A stretch of 64,000 nt of DNA from Betaproteobacteria bacterium (GTDB lineage: Bacteria > Pseudomonadota > Gammaproteobacteria > Burkholderiales > SG8-41). The notes below the pieces were generated by a model. It was not told where the DNA came from, ran no database searches, and saw only the letters and a program-made list of their open reading frames with translations. The stretch is taken from assembly GCA_025363575.1 (NCBI GenBank), contig JANYDM010000095.1, positions 1-64,000 on the forward strand. Reading direction: 5' to 3'. The stretch's first letter is position 1. The number at the start of each line of letters is the position of its first letter. Below are positions 43,873-54,857 of this stretch, piece after piece. A program made the translations under genes and the position numbers.

Positions 43873-45018
43873 TCAGGCGGCTACACGCGCTTTGGCGGCT
43901 GGCTTCAATTGCGTGATGCCCATCTCCTTGACGATGGCGGCAATGGCATCGACCGCTTGTTTCATTTCCGTTTCGCCGATGGCGCCTATGCAGCCGACGC
44001 GAAATGTTTCGACTTGGGTGAGCTTGCCGGGGTAAAGCGTGAAGCCGCGCTCGCGGACCTTGTCGTAGAACACGTTGAAGTTGTACTTGGGGTCGGACGG
44101 CGCGTGCCATGTGGTGATAATCGGCGCCTGGATAGCTCGCGGCAAAAATGACACGAATCCAAGCTTTTCCATTCCTCCGATCAGTGTCTCGCAATTCTTA
44201 CGGTAGCGCGCGCCGCGTCCCGCGACGCCGCCCTGCGCCTGGAACTGCTTGAGTGCTTCGGCGAGCGCCGCCACCACTGTCGTCGGCGGCGTAAAGCGCC
44301 ATTGCTTCGTGCGCTGATAGGCCTGCCACTGGTCGTAAAGGTCGAGCGACAGCGAATGACAGTTGCCCTTGCATTGCTCGAGCGCGGCTTTGCGCAGGAT
44401 CGCGAAGCCCATGCCGGGCACGCTTTCCAGGCATTTGCCGGAAGCCGCAACCACGCCATCGAAACGGATTTTGCGCGCATCGATGTCAAGTGCCCCGAAC
44501 GAGCTCATGGCGTCAATGAACAGCCCGCGGTTATACCTGGCGACGACGTCGGCGATTTCCTCGAGCGGGTTCAGGATGCCGGTGCTGGTTTCGCAATGCA
44601 CGATGGACACGTGCGTCAGCGATGGATCGGCGGCGAGTGCTTCATCGACCATTTTGGCGGTGGTCGGCTGGTCTTCGGCGGTCTGGAGCACTTTGTGCTT
44701 GCGCTGGACGATTTCGCAGATTTTCGCAATGCGTTTGCCGTATTCGCCGTTGATGCAGACTAGGACGCGGCCATCGCGGGGGATCAGCGTCCCCAATGCT
44801 GCTTCGACCGAAAAAGTGCCGCTCCCCTGCATCAGCACGCAAGCGTGATCTTCGCCGCCGTGGACGATATCGTTCAACTGGATTATGAGGCCTGCGGTCA
44901 TGTCAATGAACGCGATATCGCGCGAGCCGTAGTCGCGCAACTGCGCCTGCTTGGTCTGCAGCGTCGTGGTCAGCGGGCCGGGGGTGAGCAGAATGGGGTC
45001 TTTAGCGGTCATGATCAA
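43873..45018 (-). CDS. phnW: 2-Aminoethylphosphonate-pyruvate transaminase
   Basis: A PLP enzyme of 381 aa that converts 2-AEP and pyruvate to phosphonoacetaldehyde and alanine. It begins with the characteristic [21 protein letters not shown]. The PLP Lys lies in [15 protein letters not shown], and [11 protein letters not shown] binds the cofactor phosphate. [11 protein letters not shown] closes the fold. The start lies six bases after the permease stop in the same operon. The product would feed phnY on the divergent strand. Confidence 0.95.
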   Translation of the reverse strand: MIMTAKDPILLTPGPLTTTLQTKQAQLRDYGSRDIAFIDMTAGLIIQLNDIVHGGEDHACVLMQGSGTFSVEAALGTLIPRDGRVLVCINGEYGKRIAKICEIVQRKHKVLQTAEDQPTTAKMVDEALAADPSLTHVSIVHCETSTGILNPLEEIADVVARYNRGLFIDAMSSFGALDIDARKIRFDGVVAASGKCLESVPGMGFAILRKAALEQCKGNCHSLSLDLYDQWQAYQRTKQWRFTPPTTVVAALAEALKQFQAQGGVAGRGARYRKNCETLIGGMEKLGFVSFLPRAIQAPIITTWHAPSDPKYNFNVFYDKVRERGFTLYPGKLTQVETFRVGCIGAIGETEMKQAVDAIAAIVKEMGITQLKPAAKARVAA

Positions 45019-45024
45019 CTTTCC

Positions 45025-46746
45025 TTAAGTCTGTGCGGCCGGTCTACGCCAGGCCTGGGTCTTTGCTTCCAGAAAGCGGTTTAGCAGGTAGTACAAAAAA
45101 CAGGCGAACGAAGATGTAATCACGATCAGCGTTGCCATCGCAGTGGCCGGGCCGATTTCACCGGCCTCGTCCAGATTGAGTATCGCGAGCGCGGCCAGCA
45201 TCGTATCCGGCGAGTACAAAAATACGACCGCTGAGATAGTCGTCATCGCGTTGACGAAAAAATAGCGGCTGATGTCGAGGATCGCCGGCAGGCACACCGG
45301 TACGGTCACGACAAAAAAAGTCTTGAAGAACGGCACTTTCAGTGACGCCGAAACCGCTTCGAATTCAGTGTCGATCTGCTTTAACGCAGTGAGCGCTGTC
45401 AGGTGGCTCGAAGAATAATAGTGGACGATGGTGGAAATCACGAGAATCGCCATCGTGTGGTAGATGACGTTCAGCGGGTTCGCGGGGTGGTTGAAGAAAA
45501 ATATGAAGCCAAGGCCGAGCACCAGACCAGGCACGCCCATAGGCAGCACCGCGAACATGCGCAGCAGCGGCCGCAGCCAGTCGAGGCCGCGGGTTTTTTC
45601 GAGCAGGTAGGCGCACACGAAAACGAAGGCAGTGCCACCAGTGGCGCACCACAAGGCCATCTTGACGCTGTTCACATAGGCGTCGAAGATGCCGGCCTCG
45701 ACCAGCCCCATGCGATAGTGAGTCAGGCTGAAACTCAAATCGTACGGCCACAGTTTGATGAAGGACGCCCAAACCGCCATGCCCAGCACTGCGAGCATGA
45801 GTGCCGCCACCAGCCAGCAGAACGCCGCCATGGCGAAATCGAATCCGCGCGCGGGCTTGGGCGAGTAGGGCACCGAGCGCGCCGTGAGTTGCGCCTGCTG
45901 CCGGCGCTGCACCAGCATGTCGACAATATAAGTGATGAACACCGGGACCAGCAGCATGATGCTGACCACCGCGCCTTTGGCGAAATCCTGCTGGCCGATA
46001 ACGAGCTTGAAAATGTCCGTGGCCATCACGTTGAAGTTGCCGCCGATCACTTTCGGCACGCCGAAATCCGAGATCGCATAGGTGAATACCACCATTGCGG
46101 CGCTGATCAGGCCGTATTTCGCAGCGGGCAGGGTGATGGTGAAGAACTTGCGCAGCGTGCGCGTGCCCATCGAATCAGCGGCTTCGTAAAGTCGCGCGTC
46201 GGTCAGCGACAGCGCGGTGATCAATATCATCAGCGCGTGCGGAAACGTCGCGTAGACCAGCGACAACACGATGCCGCGCGCGCCGTAAATCTGGGTGTCG
46301 CCCATCCACGCCTTGAATGCGCCCTGGTTGCCGAACCAGTAAATGAATGAGATTGCCGACAGCAGCGATGGCGCCAGCAGCGGAATCAGCGCGATATTGC
46401 GCAGCAAAGTCTTGCACTGTATGCAGCTGCGCGTCAGCGCATAAGCAAATGTGAACGCCGCGGGCACCGTGATCAGCATCACCAGCCCCGACACCCACAC
46501 GCTGTTCCAGATCGATTGCGACAGGGCAGGTGTCTCAAAGTAAGCGATGAAATGGGCGAGCCCGACGTAGTTGCCGTCCGCGTCCTCGACGCTTTTCGAG
46601 GTGATCATGAAGATGGGCGCAAACACCGCGATGCCCAGCACAGTGCCCATCGCGAGAAGCACAATGTGGCCGATGCGCTCGGTCCAGTGCACGCGCTGCG
46701 TCACAGAGCGCGGCGGAACGATGGCGGGCGACAGTACGGCGCTCAT
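45025..46746 (-). CDS. Fused 2-AEP ABC transporter permease
   Basis: A 573-aa inner-membrane permease with two BPD_transp_1 domains in one chain (about residues 60-270 and 340-560), each with six or so helices, as in FbpB-like iron and phosphonate permeases. The EAA-type loops are seen around EAADSMGTRTLRKFFTITLP and FEAVSASLKVPFFKTFFVVT. It combines the functions of PhnU and PhnV. It lies between the ATPase and phnW with gaps of four and six bases. Confidence 0.92.
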   Translation of the reverse strand: MSAVLSPAIVPPRSVTQRVHWTERIGHIVLLAMGTVLGIAVFAPIFMITSKSVEDADGNYVGLAHFIAYFETPALSQSIWNSVWVSGLVMLITVPAAFTFAYALTRSCIQCKTLLRNIALIPLLAPSLLSAISFIYWFGNQGAFKAWMGDTQIYGARGIVLSLVYATFPHALMILITALSLTDARLYEAADSMGTRTLRKFFTITLPAAKYGLISAAMVVFTYAISDFGVPKVIGGNFNVMATDIFKLVIGQQDFAKGAVVSIMLLVPVFITYIVDMLVQRRQQAQLTARSVPYSPKPARGFDFAMAAFCWLVAALMLAVLGMAVWASFIKLWPYDLSFSLTHYRMGLVEAGIFDAYVNSVKMALWCATGGTAFVFVCAYLLEKTRGLDWLRPLLRMFAVLPMGVPGLVLGLGFIFFFNHPANPLNVIYHTMAILVISTIVHYYSSSHLTALTALKQIDTEFEAVSASLKVPFFKTFFVVTVPVCLPAILDISRYFFVNAMTTISAVVFLYSPDTMLAALAILNLDEAGEIGPATAMATLIVITSSFACFLYYLLNRFLEAKTQAWRRPAAQT

Positions 46747-46750
46747 GGCG

Positions 46751-47842
46751 TCATCCGGTTTTTGGGAAAACCCGTATGCTTTCGCCGGGGAGGCTCACGC
46801 GCACCGGCCGGCCGCGCTCGATATGGAATGTCTCCATGTCGCGCGGCGAGAAGTCGGCGATGACGAGCTGGGTTGCAATGCCGTCTACTTTGATGCCGAG
46901 CCGGCACATTGCGCCGAGAAACTCAATGTTCTCGATGCGTCCGGCAAACGAGCCGGGTGCTGCGTCGCCGGCGCCGCTCACCACCACGTCCTCAGGACGC
47001 AGAAATACAGTGACCTGAGTGCCGCTGCGGAAGTTGAGCCGGGTGCCGTTGGTGTGCAGACGCACGTCGCCGATTTCCAGGTCGGCTTCGCCGCGCACGA
47101 TCGCCGCCAGCATGTTGGTCTTGCCCACGAAATCCGCGACGAAAGGCGACGCAGGCTGGCGGTAAATTTCCATCGGCGTGCCGACCTGGTCGATGACGCC
47201 CTGATTCATGACGACTACGCGGTCGGCGATCGACAGCGCTTCTTCCTGGTCGTGGGTGACGAGTATCGTCGTCACGCCGAGACGCTGCTGCAGGTGGCGA
47301 ATTTCGCCGCGCAAACGCACGCGCACCTGCGCATCGAGCGCCGAGAGCGGCTCGTCGAGCAGCAGCAGGCCGGGCGACGTCGCAAGCGCGCGGGCGAGCG
47401 CGACGCGCTGCTGCTGGCCGCCCGACAACTGGCCCGGATATTTCGCGCCACTGTCGGCGAGACCGATCAGCGTCAGCAACTCAGCGACGCGCTGGCGGAT
47501 CGCTTCTTTCGCCAGCCGCCGGTTGACGAGCCCGTACGCGACGTTGTCGTAAATCGTGAGATTGGGGAAAAGCGCATAGGACTGAAAGACGATGCCGTAA
47601 TCGCGCATCATCGGCGGCAGCCGCGAAATGTCGCGGTCGTTTTGCATGATGGTGCCGCTGGTCTGCACTTCGAGGCCGGCGATGATCCGCAGCAGCGTGG
47701 TCTTGCCGCAACCCGAGGGACCGAGGAAGCACACGAGCTCGCCCTTGTTAATGGCGAGGCTCACGTCGTTCAACGCGGTGAAATCACCGAATTTCTTGAC
47801 GATATTTTCGATGCGCAGCGCGGCGGTGCCGTTGGCGGTCAT
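46751..47842 (-). CDS. phnT: 2-AEP ABC transporter ATP-binding protein
   Basis: A 363-aa ABC ATPase from ATG 47842. Walker A is GPSGCGKTT, the signature is LSGGQQQRVALARA, Walker B is LLLLDEPLSALD, and the H-loop is VTHDQEEAL. A C-terminal TOBE-like domain (VTVFLRPEDVVV) follows. It is of the spermidine/iron/phosphonate importer class. The gene symbol rests on the context with phnW/phnA/phnY. Confidence 0.9.
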   Translation of the reverse strand: MTANGTAALRIENIVKKFGDFTALNDVSLAINKGELVCFLGPSGCGKTTLLRIIAGLEVQTSGTIMQNDRDISRLPPMMRDYGIVFQSYALFPNLTIYDNVAYGLVNRRLAKEAIRQRVAELLTLIGLADSGAKYPGQLSGGQQQRVALARALATSPGLLLLDEPLSALDAQVRVRLRGEIRHLQQRLGVTTILVTHDQEEALSIADRVVVMNQGVIDQVGTPMEIYRQPASPFVADFVGKTNMLAAIVRGEADLEIGDVRLHTNGTRLNFRSGTQVTVFLRPEDVVVSGAGDAAPGSFAGRIENIEFLGAMCRLGIKVDGIATQLVIADFSPRDMETFHIERGRPVRVSLPGESIRVFPKTG

Positions 47843-47918
47843 GGCAGCAGGGTCACTCAAAAAACTGGCGCCGGGGAACGCTTGTTCCGCGACGCCAGCG
47901 ATTACTTCGCAGGTCGGC

Positions 47919-48944
47919 CTACTTCTCGGTCTTGGCTGAGTAGCGCTTCTGCCATTCGGCGAGTATCTTGTCGCGGTTCTTGGCCGCCCACGCAAAATCG
48001 TTCTTGACCATCAACTGCTCGTAATTTTCCGGAATGTTGGGCTGCGGCTTGGCGATGCCGGGCATCGCGACGACCTGCCACCAGCCGGCATACAGCTCGT
48101 TCGCTTCTTTGCTCGCAATCCAGTCCTGCAGCTTTTTCGCGGCTTCGAGCTTTTTGGTGGTCTTGACGATGCCGGTTGCTTCGATGTCCCAGCCCAGGCC
48201 TTCGCTCGGGAACACGAGCATGACGGGCGCGCCGGACTTTTTGACTTGCTGTGCCCGATATTCGAACGAGATGCCGACGACGAATTCGCCGGCGCCGGAC
48301 TGCCGGCAGGGCTTTGATCCGGAGTGCGTGTATTGCGCGATGTTCTCGTGCAGCGCGTCCATGTACTTCCAGCCGCCGTCTTCGCCCCACAACTGCAGCC
48401 ACGCGGTGGCGTCTAGAAAGCCGGTGCCGGAAGAGGATGGGGCCGGCATCGTGATCTGGCCTTTATAAACGGGTTTGGTCAGGTCTTTCCAGCTTTCCGG
48501 CCGTGGAATGCCGCGCTTGGCGGCTTCGACGACGTTGAAACAGACCGTTGCGCCCCACGCGTCCATGCCGACCCACGCCGGCACCGCCTTGGGATCGCTG
48601 TACTTGCGCGTGAGTTTTTCAAACCCTTTGGGTTTGTACGGCAGCAGCAATCCCTGCTGATCGAACACCATCATGCTGGTCGCCGCGACGCCCATGATGA
48701 CGTCGGCCTGGGGATTGGCTTTTTCGGCGAGCACTTTGGCGGTGATCACGCCGGTCGAGTCGCGCACCCATTTCAGCTCGATATTCGGCTCGATCTTGTT
48801 GAAACTGTCGGCGTACGCTTTCAACTGGTCGGTTTCGAGCGCCGTGTATACCAGCAACTGCGTTTTCTGCGCGCTGGCGACACCGGCAACCGTGGCGAGC
48901 AGCAACGCGCCAAGTGCTGCAAGCACAACCCTGACGTTTTTCAT
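47919..48944 (-). CDS. phnS: 2-AEP ABC transporter substrate-binding protein
   Basis: A periplasmic binding protein of 341 aa from ATG 48944, with the signal MKNVRVVLAALGALLLATVA and an ASAQ cleavage site. The FbpA-like fold shows LLVYTALETDQLKAYADSF and IELKWVRDSTGVITAKVLAE, then WVGMDAWGATVCFNV. It is the first gene of the uptake operon, read from the divergent promoter region 48945-49088. Ligand assignment to 2-AEP is by context. Confidence 0.9.
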   Translation of the reverse strand: MKNVRVVLAALGALLLATVAGVASAQKTQLLVYTALETDQLKAYADSFNKIEPNIELKWVRDSTGVITAKVLAEKANPQADVIMGVAATSMMVFDQQGLLLPYKPKGFEKLTRKYSDPKAVPAWVGMDAWGATVCFNVVEAAKRGIPRPESWKDLTKPVYKGQITMPAPSSSGTGFLDATAWLQLWGEDGGWKYMDALHENIAQYTHSGSKPCRQSGAGEFVVGISFEYRAQQVKKSGAPVMLVFPSEGLGWDIEATGIVKTTKKLEAAKKLQDWIASKEANELYAGWWQVVAMPGIAKPQPNIPENYEQLMVKNDFAWAAKNRDKILAEWQKRYSAKTEK

Positions 48945-49007
48945 TGAAGACTCCCTGTTTTTAGTGTGGTGATGCGTGCGCATGACGGATAGCTGCGGAA
49001 ATACTAT

Positions 49008-49021
49008 GTCATTTCAATGAC
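49008..49021. promoter_or_regulatory. Inverted repeat GTCATT-TC-AATGAC
   Basis: Six-base perfect arms with a two-base spacer between phnS and the GntR gene, 64 bases upstream of the phnS start. It differs in sequence from the 17-bp palindrome at 49048, so it may bind another regulator or belong to the phnS promoter. Confidence 0.4.
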
Positions 49022-49047
49022 GCCTGCATGACAACGTATTTTGCAGA

Positions 49048-49064
49048 TTGTAGACAATCTACAA
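49048..49064. promoter_or_regulatory. Probable GntR/FCD operator TTGTAGACAATCTACAA
   Basis: A perfect palindrome with 7-base arms TTGTAGA/TCTACAA and a three-base centre, in the 144-base gap between the divergent phnS and GntR genes, 25 bases before the regulator start. TTGT...ACAA palindromes are typical sites of FCD-type GntR regulators. It could control both transcripts. Binding by the adjacent regulator is inference. Confidence 0.65.
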
Positions 49065-49088
49065 ACAACGCAGTAGCATGTCAAGCCT

Positions 49089-51067
<1,979 letters not shown>

Positions 51068-51076
51068 GGAAAGTCC

Positions 51077-52534
51077 ATGGCTATTGCCGCGCAACGCAAA
51101 CAGGCATCCGACATCAGGCAAGAAGGCATGCGTATAGGCGGCGAGAAAATCCTGCGCGAGCGCGTGATAGAAGTCCTCAATCCGTACACGGAGCAAGTCA
51201 TCGCGACCGTGCCAAAAGCAACCGTCGAGGATATCAAGCGTGCGTTTGCGATTGCCAAAAGCTACAAGGCGAAGCTCACGCGTTATGAGCGCGCCAATAT
51301 CCTGAACCGCGCGGCTGAACTCATGCGTGCCCGAACCGACGAGCTGTCGGATCTGATTACGACTGAATGCGGCATCTGCAAGAAGGATTCACTCTACGAA
51401 GTCGGCCGGGCATGCGACGTCATGAATTTTGCCGCTGGCCAGGCGCTGATCGACGACGGCCAGGTTTTTTCGTGCGACCTGACGCCCCACGGCAAGAAGC
51501 GCCGCGTGTACACGCAGCGCGATCCGCTGCTCGGCGCAATCAGCGCGATCACGCCGTTCAATCACCCGCTGAACCAGGTCGCGCACAAGGTTGCGCCGTC
51601 GGTGGCTACCAATAACCGCATGGTGTTGAAGCCGACCGAAAAAACGCCGTTGTCGGCCATTGTGCTCGCGGATATTCTGTATGAGGCGGGTCTGCCGCCG
51701 GAGATGTACCAGGTCGTCACCGGTGATCCGAAAGAGATCGCCGATGAGATGCTGACCAATCCGGACGTTGACCTGATCACGTTCACGGGCGGCGTGCCGA
51801 TCGGCAAGTACATCGCATCGAAAGCGGGCTACAAACGCATGGTGCTGGAGCTCGGCGGCAATGATCCGCTCATCGTCATGGAAGACGCGGACATCGAAGA
51901 AGCCGCGTCGCTGGCGGTCGCGGGCTCTTACAAGAATTCCGGTCAACGCTGTACTGCCGTCAAGCGCATGCTGGTGCACGAAAAAGTCGCGGACGATTTC
52001 GTGGCGCGCGTGGTGGCGAAGACCAAAGCGTGGTCGTACGGCGATCCGATGGACGGCAAGCTCGACATGGGCACAGTTATCGACGAGCCGGCGGCGAAAT
52101 CGTTCGAGGACAAGGTCAACGCGGCGGTCAAGGATGGCGCGATGCTGCTTGTCGGCAATGTCCGCCGCGGCGCATCGTATTCTCCGACGGTGCTCGATCA
52201 CGTGCAGCCGGAAATGCCCCTCGTGAAATACGAGACCTTCGGGCCGGTGTCGCCGATTATCCGCTTCAAGGACATTGACGACGCGATCCGCATTTCGAAC
52301 TCGACCGCGTACGGGCTGTCGTCGGGCGTGTGCACAAACCGGCTCGATTACATCACGCGTTTCATTTCTGAGCTCAATGTCGGTACGGTCAACGTGCGCG
52401 AGGTGCCGGGTTACCGCATCGAGCTTACCCCGTTCGGCGGCATCAAGGATTCCGGTCTCGGTTACAAAGAGGGCGTGCAGGAAGCGATGAAAAGCTTTAC
52501 CAACGTCAAAACCTATTCGTTGCCGTGGGTGTGA
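51077..52534 (+). CDS. phnY: Phosphonoacetaldehyde dehydrogenase
   Basis: A 485-aa NAD-dependent aldehyde dehydrogenase that oxidises phosphonoacetaldehyde to phosphonoacetate. The catalytic Glu lies in [11 protein letters not shown], the catalytic Cys in [12 protein letters not shown], and [12 protein letters not shown] and [11 protein letters not shown] are typical. The function is assigned from the tight phnA-phnY arrangement and the phnW gene opposite; without that context it would be called a succinate-semialdehyde-type ALDH. Confidence 0.93.
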   Translation: MAIAAQRKQASDIRQEGMRIGGEKILRERVIEVLNPYTEQVIATVPKATVEDIKRAFAIAKSYKAKLTRYERANILNRAAELMRARTDELSDLITTECGICKKDSLYEVGRACDVMNFAAGQALIDDGQVFSCDLTPHGKKRRVYTQRDPLLGAISAITPFNHPLNQVAHKVAPSVATNNRMVLKPTEKTPLSAIVLADILYEAGLPPEMYQVVTGDPKEIADEMLTNPDVDLITFTGGVPIGKYIASKAGYKRMVLELGGNDPLIVMEDADIEEAASLAVAGSYKNSGQRCTAVKRMLVHEKVADDFVARVVAKTKAWSYGDPMDGKLDMGTVIDEPAAKSFEDKVNAAVKDGAMLLVGNVRRGASYSPTVLDHVQPEMPLVKYETFGPVSPIIRFKDIDDAIRISNSTAYGLSSGVCTNRLDYITRFISELNVGTVNVREVPGYRIELTPFGGIKDSGLGYKEGVQEAMKSFTNVKTYSLPWV

Positions 52535-52566
52535 GGTTGCGCGCGGCGAGAGCGGAGGATTGCTAG

Positions 52567-54264
52567 TTGCAGGTACTGCTTAATCTGCTCGCCGGCGTAG
52601 CGCTGCTCGTTTGGGGCACCCACCTCGTGCGCACCGGCATCATGCGCTCGTGGGGCGGCCAGCTGCGCCGGGTGCTCGGCGTGAGCACCAGCAACCGGTT
52701 TCACGCATTTCTCGCCGGCATCGGCGTGACCGGCCTCCTCCAGAGCAGCACCGCGACTGCGCTCATCACTACGTCTTTCGTCGGGCAGGGATTGATCGCG
52801 ACGGCGCCGGCGCTGGCGATCATGCTAGGCGCCGATGTCGGCACCAGCCTGGTCGTGCAATTGCTATCGATCAATCTTTCGTGGCTGTGGCCGTTGCTTA
52901 TTTTTTCAGGCGTCGTGATCTACCTTTCACGCGAGCATGCGCCGGCGGGCCGCGTCGGCCGCATCCTCATCGGTTTCGGGCTCATCCTGCTCGCGCTGCA
53001 GCTGATCGTGCTCGCGGCCAAGCCGCTGACGGAGGCGGCGTCCGTTAAAGTCCTGTTTGCATCGGTGACGGGCGATGTGCTTCTCGATATGCTGATCGCC
53101 GCGGGACTGACGGTCCTGTGCTATTCCAGCCTGGCGGTTGTGCTGCTGACCGCGACGCTCACTGCCGCGGCTATGATCTCCGCGGACGTCGCGCTCGGGC
53201 TGGTGCTGGGCGCCAATCTCGGCAGCGGCGTGCTTGCCATACTGGCGACGCTGCATTCAAGCCCGGAGGCGCGTCGCGTCGCTCTCGGCAATTTCTTTTT
53301 CAAGCTGACGGGTTGCGTGCTGATGCTGCCGCTGCTGCACTGGGTGGGCGGCTGGCTCGCTGCCCTGGATCCGAGCCCGCAACGCCAGGTCGTCAATTTT
53401 CACCTGGCGTTCAACCTGGCGATCGCGCTGGCATTCATCGGCTTTACCGAGCGTTTCGCGCGCCTCGCCGAAGGCGTGCTGCCGTCCAACCCTGAACAGG
53501 ACAGCCCGGGCAAGCCGCGCTATCTCGATCCGGTGGCGCTGGAGACGCCGGCGCTTGCCGTTGCATGCGCCGCGCGCGAAGCGCTGCGGCTGGGCGACAT
53601 GATAGAGCGCATGCTGCGCGGCACGCTGACGGTGCTGCGCAATAACGACCTGAAGCTCGCGGGCGACATCCGTCGCATGGACGACGAGGTCGACGATCTA
53701 TACACCGCGATCAAGCTCTACCTTACGCAGATGAGCCGCGATGCGCTCGAAGAAAAAGAGGCGCGGCGCTGGGCCGACATCATTTCCTTCATCATCAATC
53801 TCGAGCATGTCGGCGACATCATCGACAAGAACCTGCTGGAAATCGCCGAAAAGAAGATCCGCAAGAACCAGGAGTTCTCCGCCGTCGGCATGCAGGAAAT
53901 CTGCGAATTGCATGCGCGCGTGCTCGCCACCCTGCAGCTCGGGCTCAACGTATTCATCGACTCCGACCTGCGCAGCGCGCAGCGCCTGATTTCGGAGAAG
54001 GAGCAGTTTCGCACGCTCGAGCGTGCTTACGCCGACAGCCATTTGCAGCGGCTGGTCGACAACAAGCTGTCGAGCATAGAAACCAGCGCGCTGCACCTTG
54101 ACATCATTCGCGATCTGAAGCGCATCAATTCGCACATCTGCTCGATTGCTTATCCGATCCTCGAGGCCGCCGGCGTGCTTGCACCAACGCGCCTGCGCGA
54201 GCGCAGCCCCCTTAACGCCGCGCCGCTCGATTCCGTGCTGAACGGCGACTCGCCCAAGATATAG
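52567..54264 (+). CDS. Na/Pi cotransporter family protein with PhoU-like domain
   Basis: A 565-aa NptA-type membrane protein. It carries the two inverted halves with the QSST motif (TGLLQSSTATALITTSF) and a diverged second motif (TVLCYSSLAVVLLTATLT, where the Gln-Ser is Tyr-Ser). A C-terminal cytosolic PhoU-like helical domain covers about residues 350-540. TTG is the start, with GGAGG eight bases before it. Coming directly after phnA-phnY, it probably moves or exports the phosphate released by PhnA, which is inference. Confidence 0.9.
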   Translation: MQVLLNLLAGVALLVWGTHLVRTGIMRSWGGQLRRVLGVSTSNRFHAFLAGIGVTGLLQSSTATALITTSFVGQGLIATAPALAIMLGADVGTSLVVQLLSINLSWLWPLLIFSGVVIYLSREHAPAGRVGRILIGFGLILLALQLIVLAAKPLTEAASVKVLFASVTGDVLLDMLIAAGLTVLCYSSLAVVLLTATLTAAAMISADVALGLVLGANLGSGVLAILATLHSSPEARRVALGNFFFKLTGCVLMLPLLHWVGGWLAALDPSPQRQVVNFHLAFNLAIALAFIGFTERFARLAEGVLPSNPEQDSPGKPRYLDPVALETPALAVACAAREALRLGDMIERMLRGTLTVLRNNDLKLAGDIRRMDDEVDDLYTAIKLYLTQMSRDALEEKEARRWADIISFIINLEHVGDIIDKNLLEIAEKKIRKNQEFSAVGMQEICELHARVLATLQLGLNVFIDSDLRSAQRLISEKEQFRTLERAYADSHLQRLVDNKLSSIETSALHLDIIRDLKRINSHICSIAYPILEAAGVLAPTRLRERSPLNAAPLDSVLNGDSPKI

Positions 54265-54274
54265 ATTGCCGCCG

Positions 54275-54829
54275 ATGACGCTGCAGGAAATTCAGTTGCT
54301 GTTCGATGCCGGCGGCGGCCGCCGATACAGCGGCGAAGCGGTCACCCAGCTCGAGCATGCGCTGCAAAGCGCGCAGCTTGCAGAAAAAGCGGGCGCCGGC
54401 AACGAGCTCATCACGGCCTGCCTGCTGCATGATTTCGGCCACCTGGCGAACGACGAAGGCGACACACCCACGCTGCGCGGAGTCGACGACCGTCATCAGT
54501 ATTACGGGGTGAGCGCTTTGAAAAACCTGTTCGGCCCGCCGGTGCTGACGCCGATCCGGCTGCATGTCGACGCGAAACGTTATTTGTGCGCGACGGAAGA
54601 GCGTTATTACGCCGGCTTGTCGGAGGATTCGAAACGCAGTCTCGATTTGCAAGGCGGCGCGTACAGTGCGACGGAAGCGGCGACGTTCATAGCACAGCCG
54701 CACGCGCTGGATGCTGTGAGGCTGAGGCGCTGGGACGACGAGGCAAAAGTCAGCGGTTGCCGCACACCGGATCTCGCGCATTACCTGGCCATTGCTGCTG
54801 CGTGCGCGAAGGCTACACCGGCAGCATGA
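54275..54829 (+). CDS. PhnZ-type HD-domain mixed-valent diiron oxygenase
   Basis: A 184-aa HD-domain protein of the phosphonate-degradation type. Residues matching PhnZ are visible with a constant offset: Tyr18 and Glu21 (GRRYSGEAV), His28, the HD pair His52-Asp53 (LLHDFGH), His74 (DDRHQYYG), His97 and Lys101 (IRLHVDAKRYL). PhnZ cleaves 1-hydroxy-2-aminoethylphosphonate to glycine and phosphate. Its usual partner, a 2-oxoglutarate dioxygenase, is absent here. TTG 54266 is an alternative start. Either it uses ready-made hydroxy-AEP or it has another phosphonate substrate. Confidence 0.87.
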   Translation: MTLQEIQLLFDAGGGRRYSGEAVTQLEHALQSAQLAEKAGAGNELITACLLHDFGHLANDEGDTPTLRGVDDRHQYYGVSALKNLFGPPVLTPIRLHVDAKRYLCATEERYYAGLSEDSKRSLDLQGGAYSATEAATFIAQPHALDAVRLRRWDDEAKVSGCRTPDLAHYLAIAAACAKATPAA

Positions 54830-54857
54830 TGGATTCGAAGCCGGGCCAAGCGGGGCA

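Noticed and set aside
43862..44194. N-terminal extension of the AllA-like protein
   Set aside because: This part overlaps phnW in another frame and reads as Arg/His-rich shadow sequence.
51077..52534. PhnY as the 2-oxoglutarate-dependent AEP dioxygenase
   Set aside because: The protein has aldehyde dehydrogenase motifs (ELGGND, GQRC), so it is the dehydrogenase that shares the same gene name.
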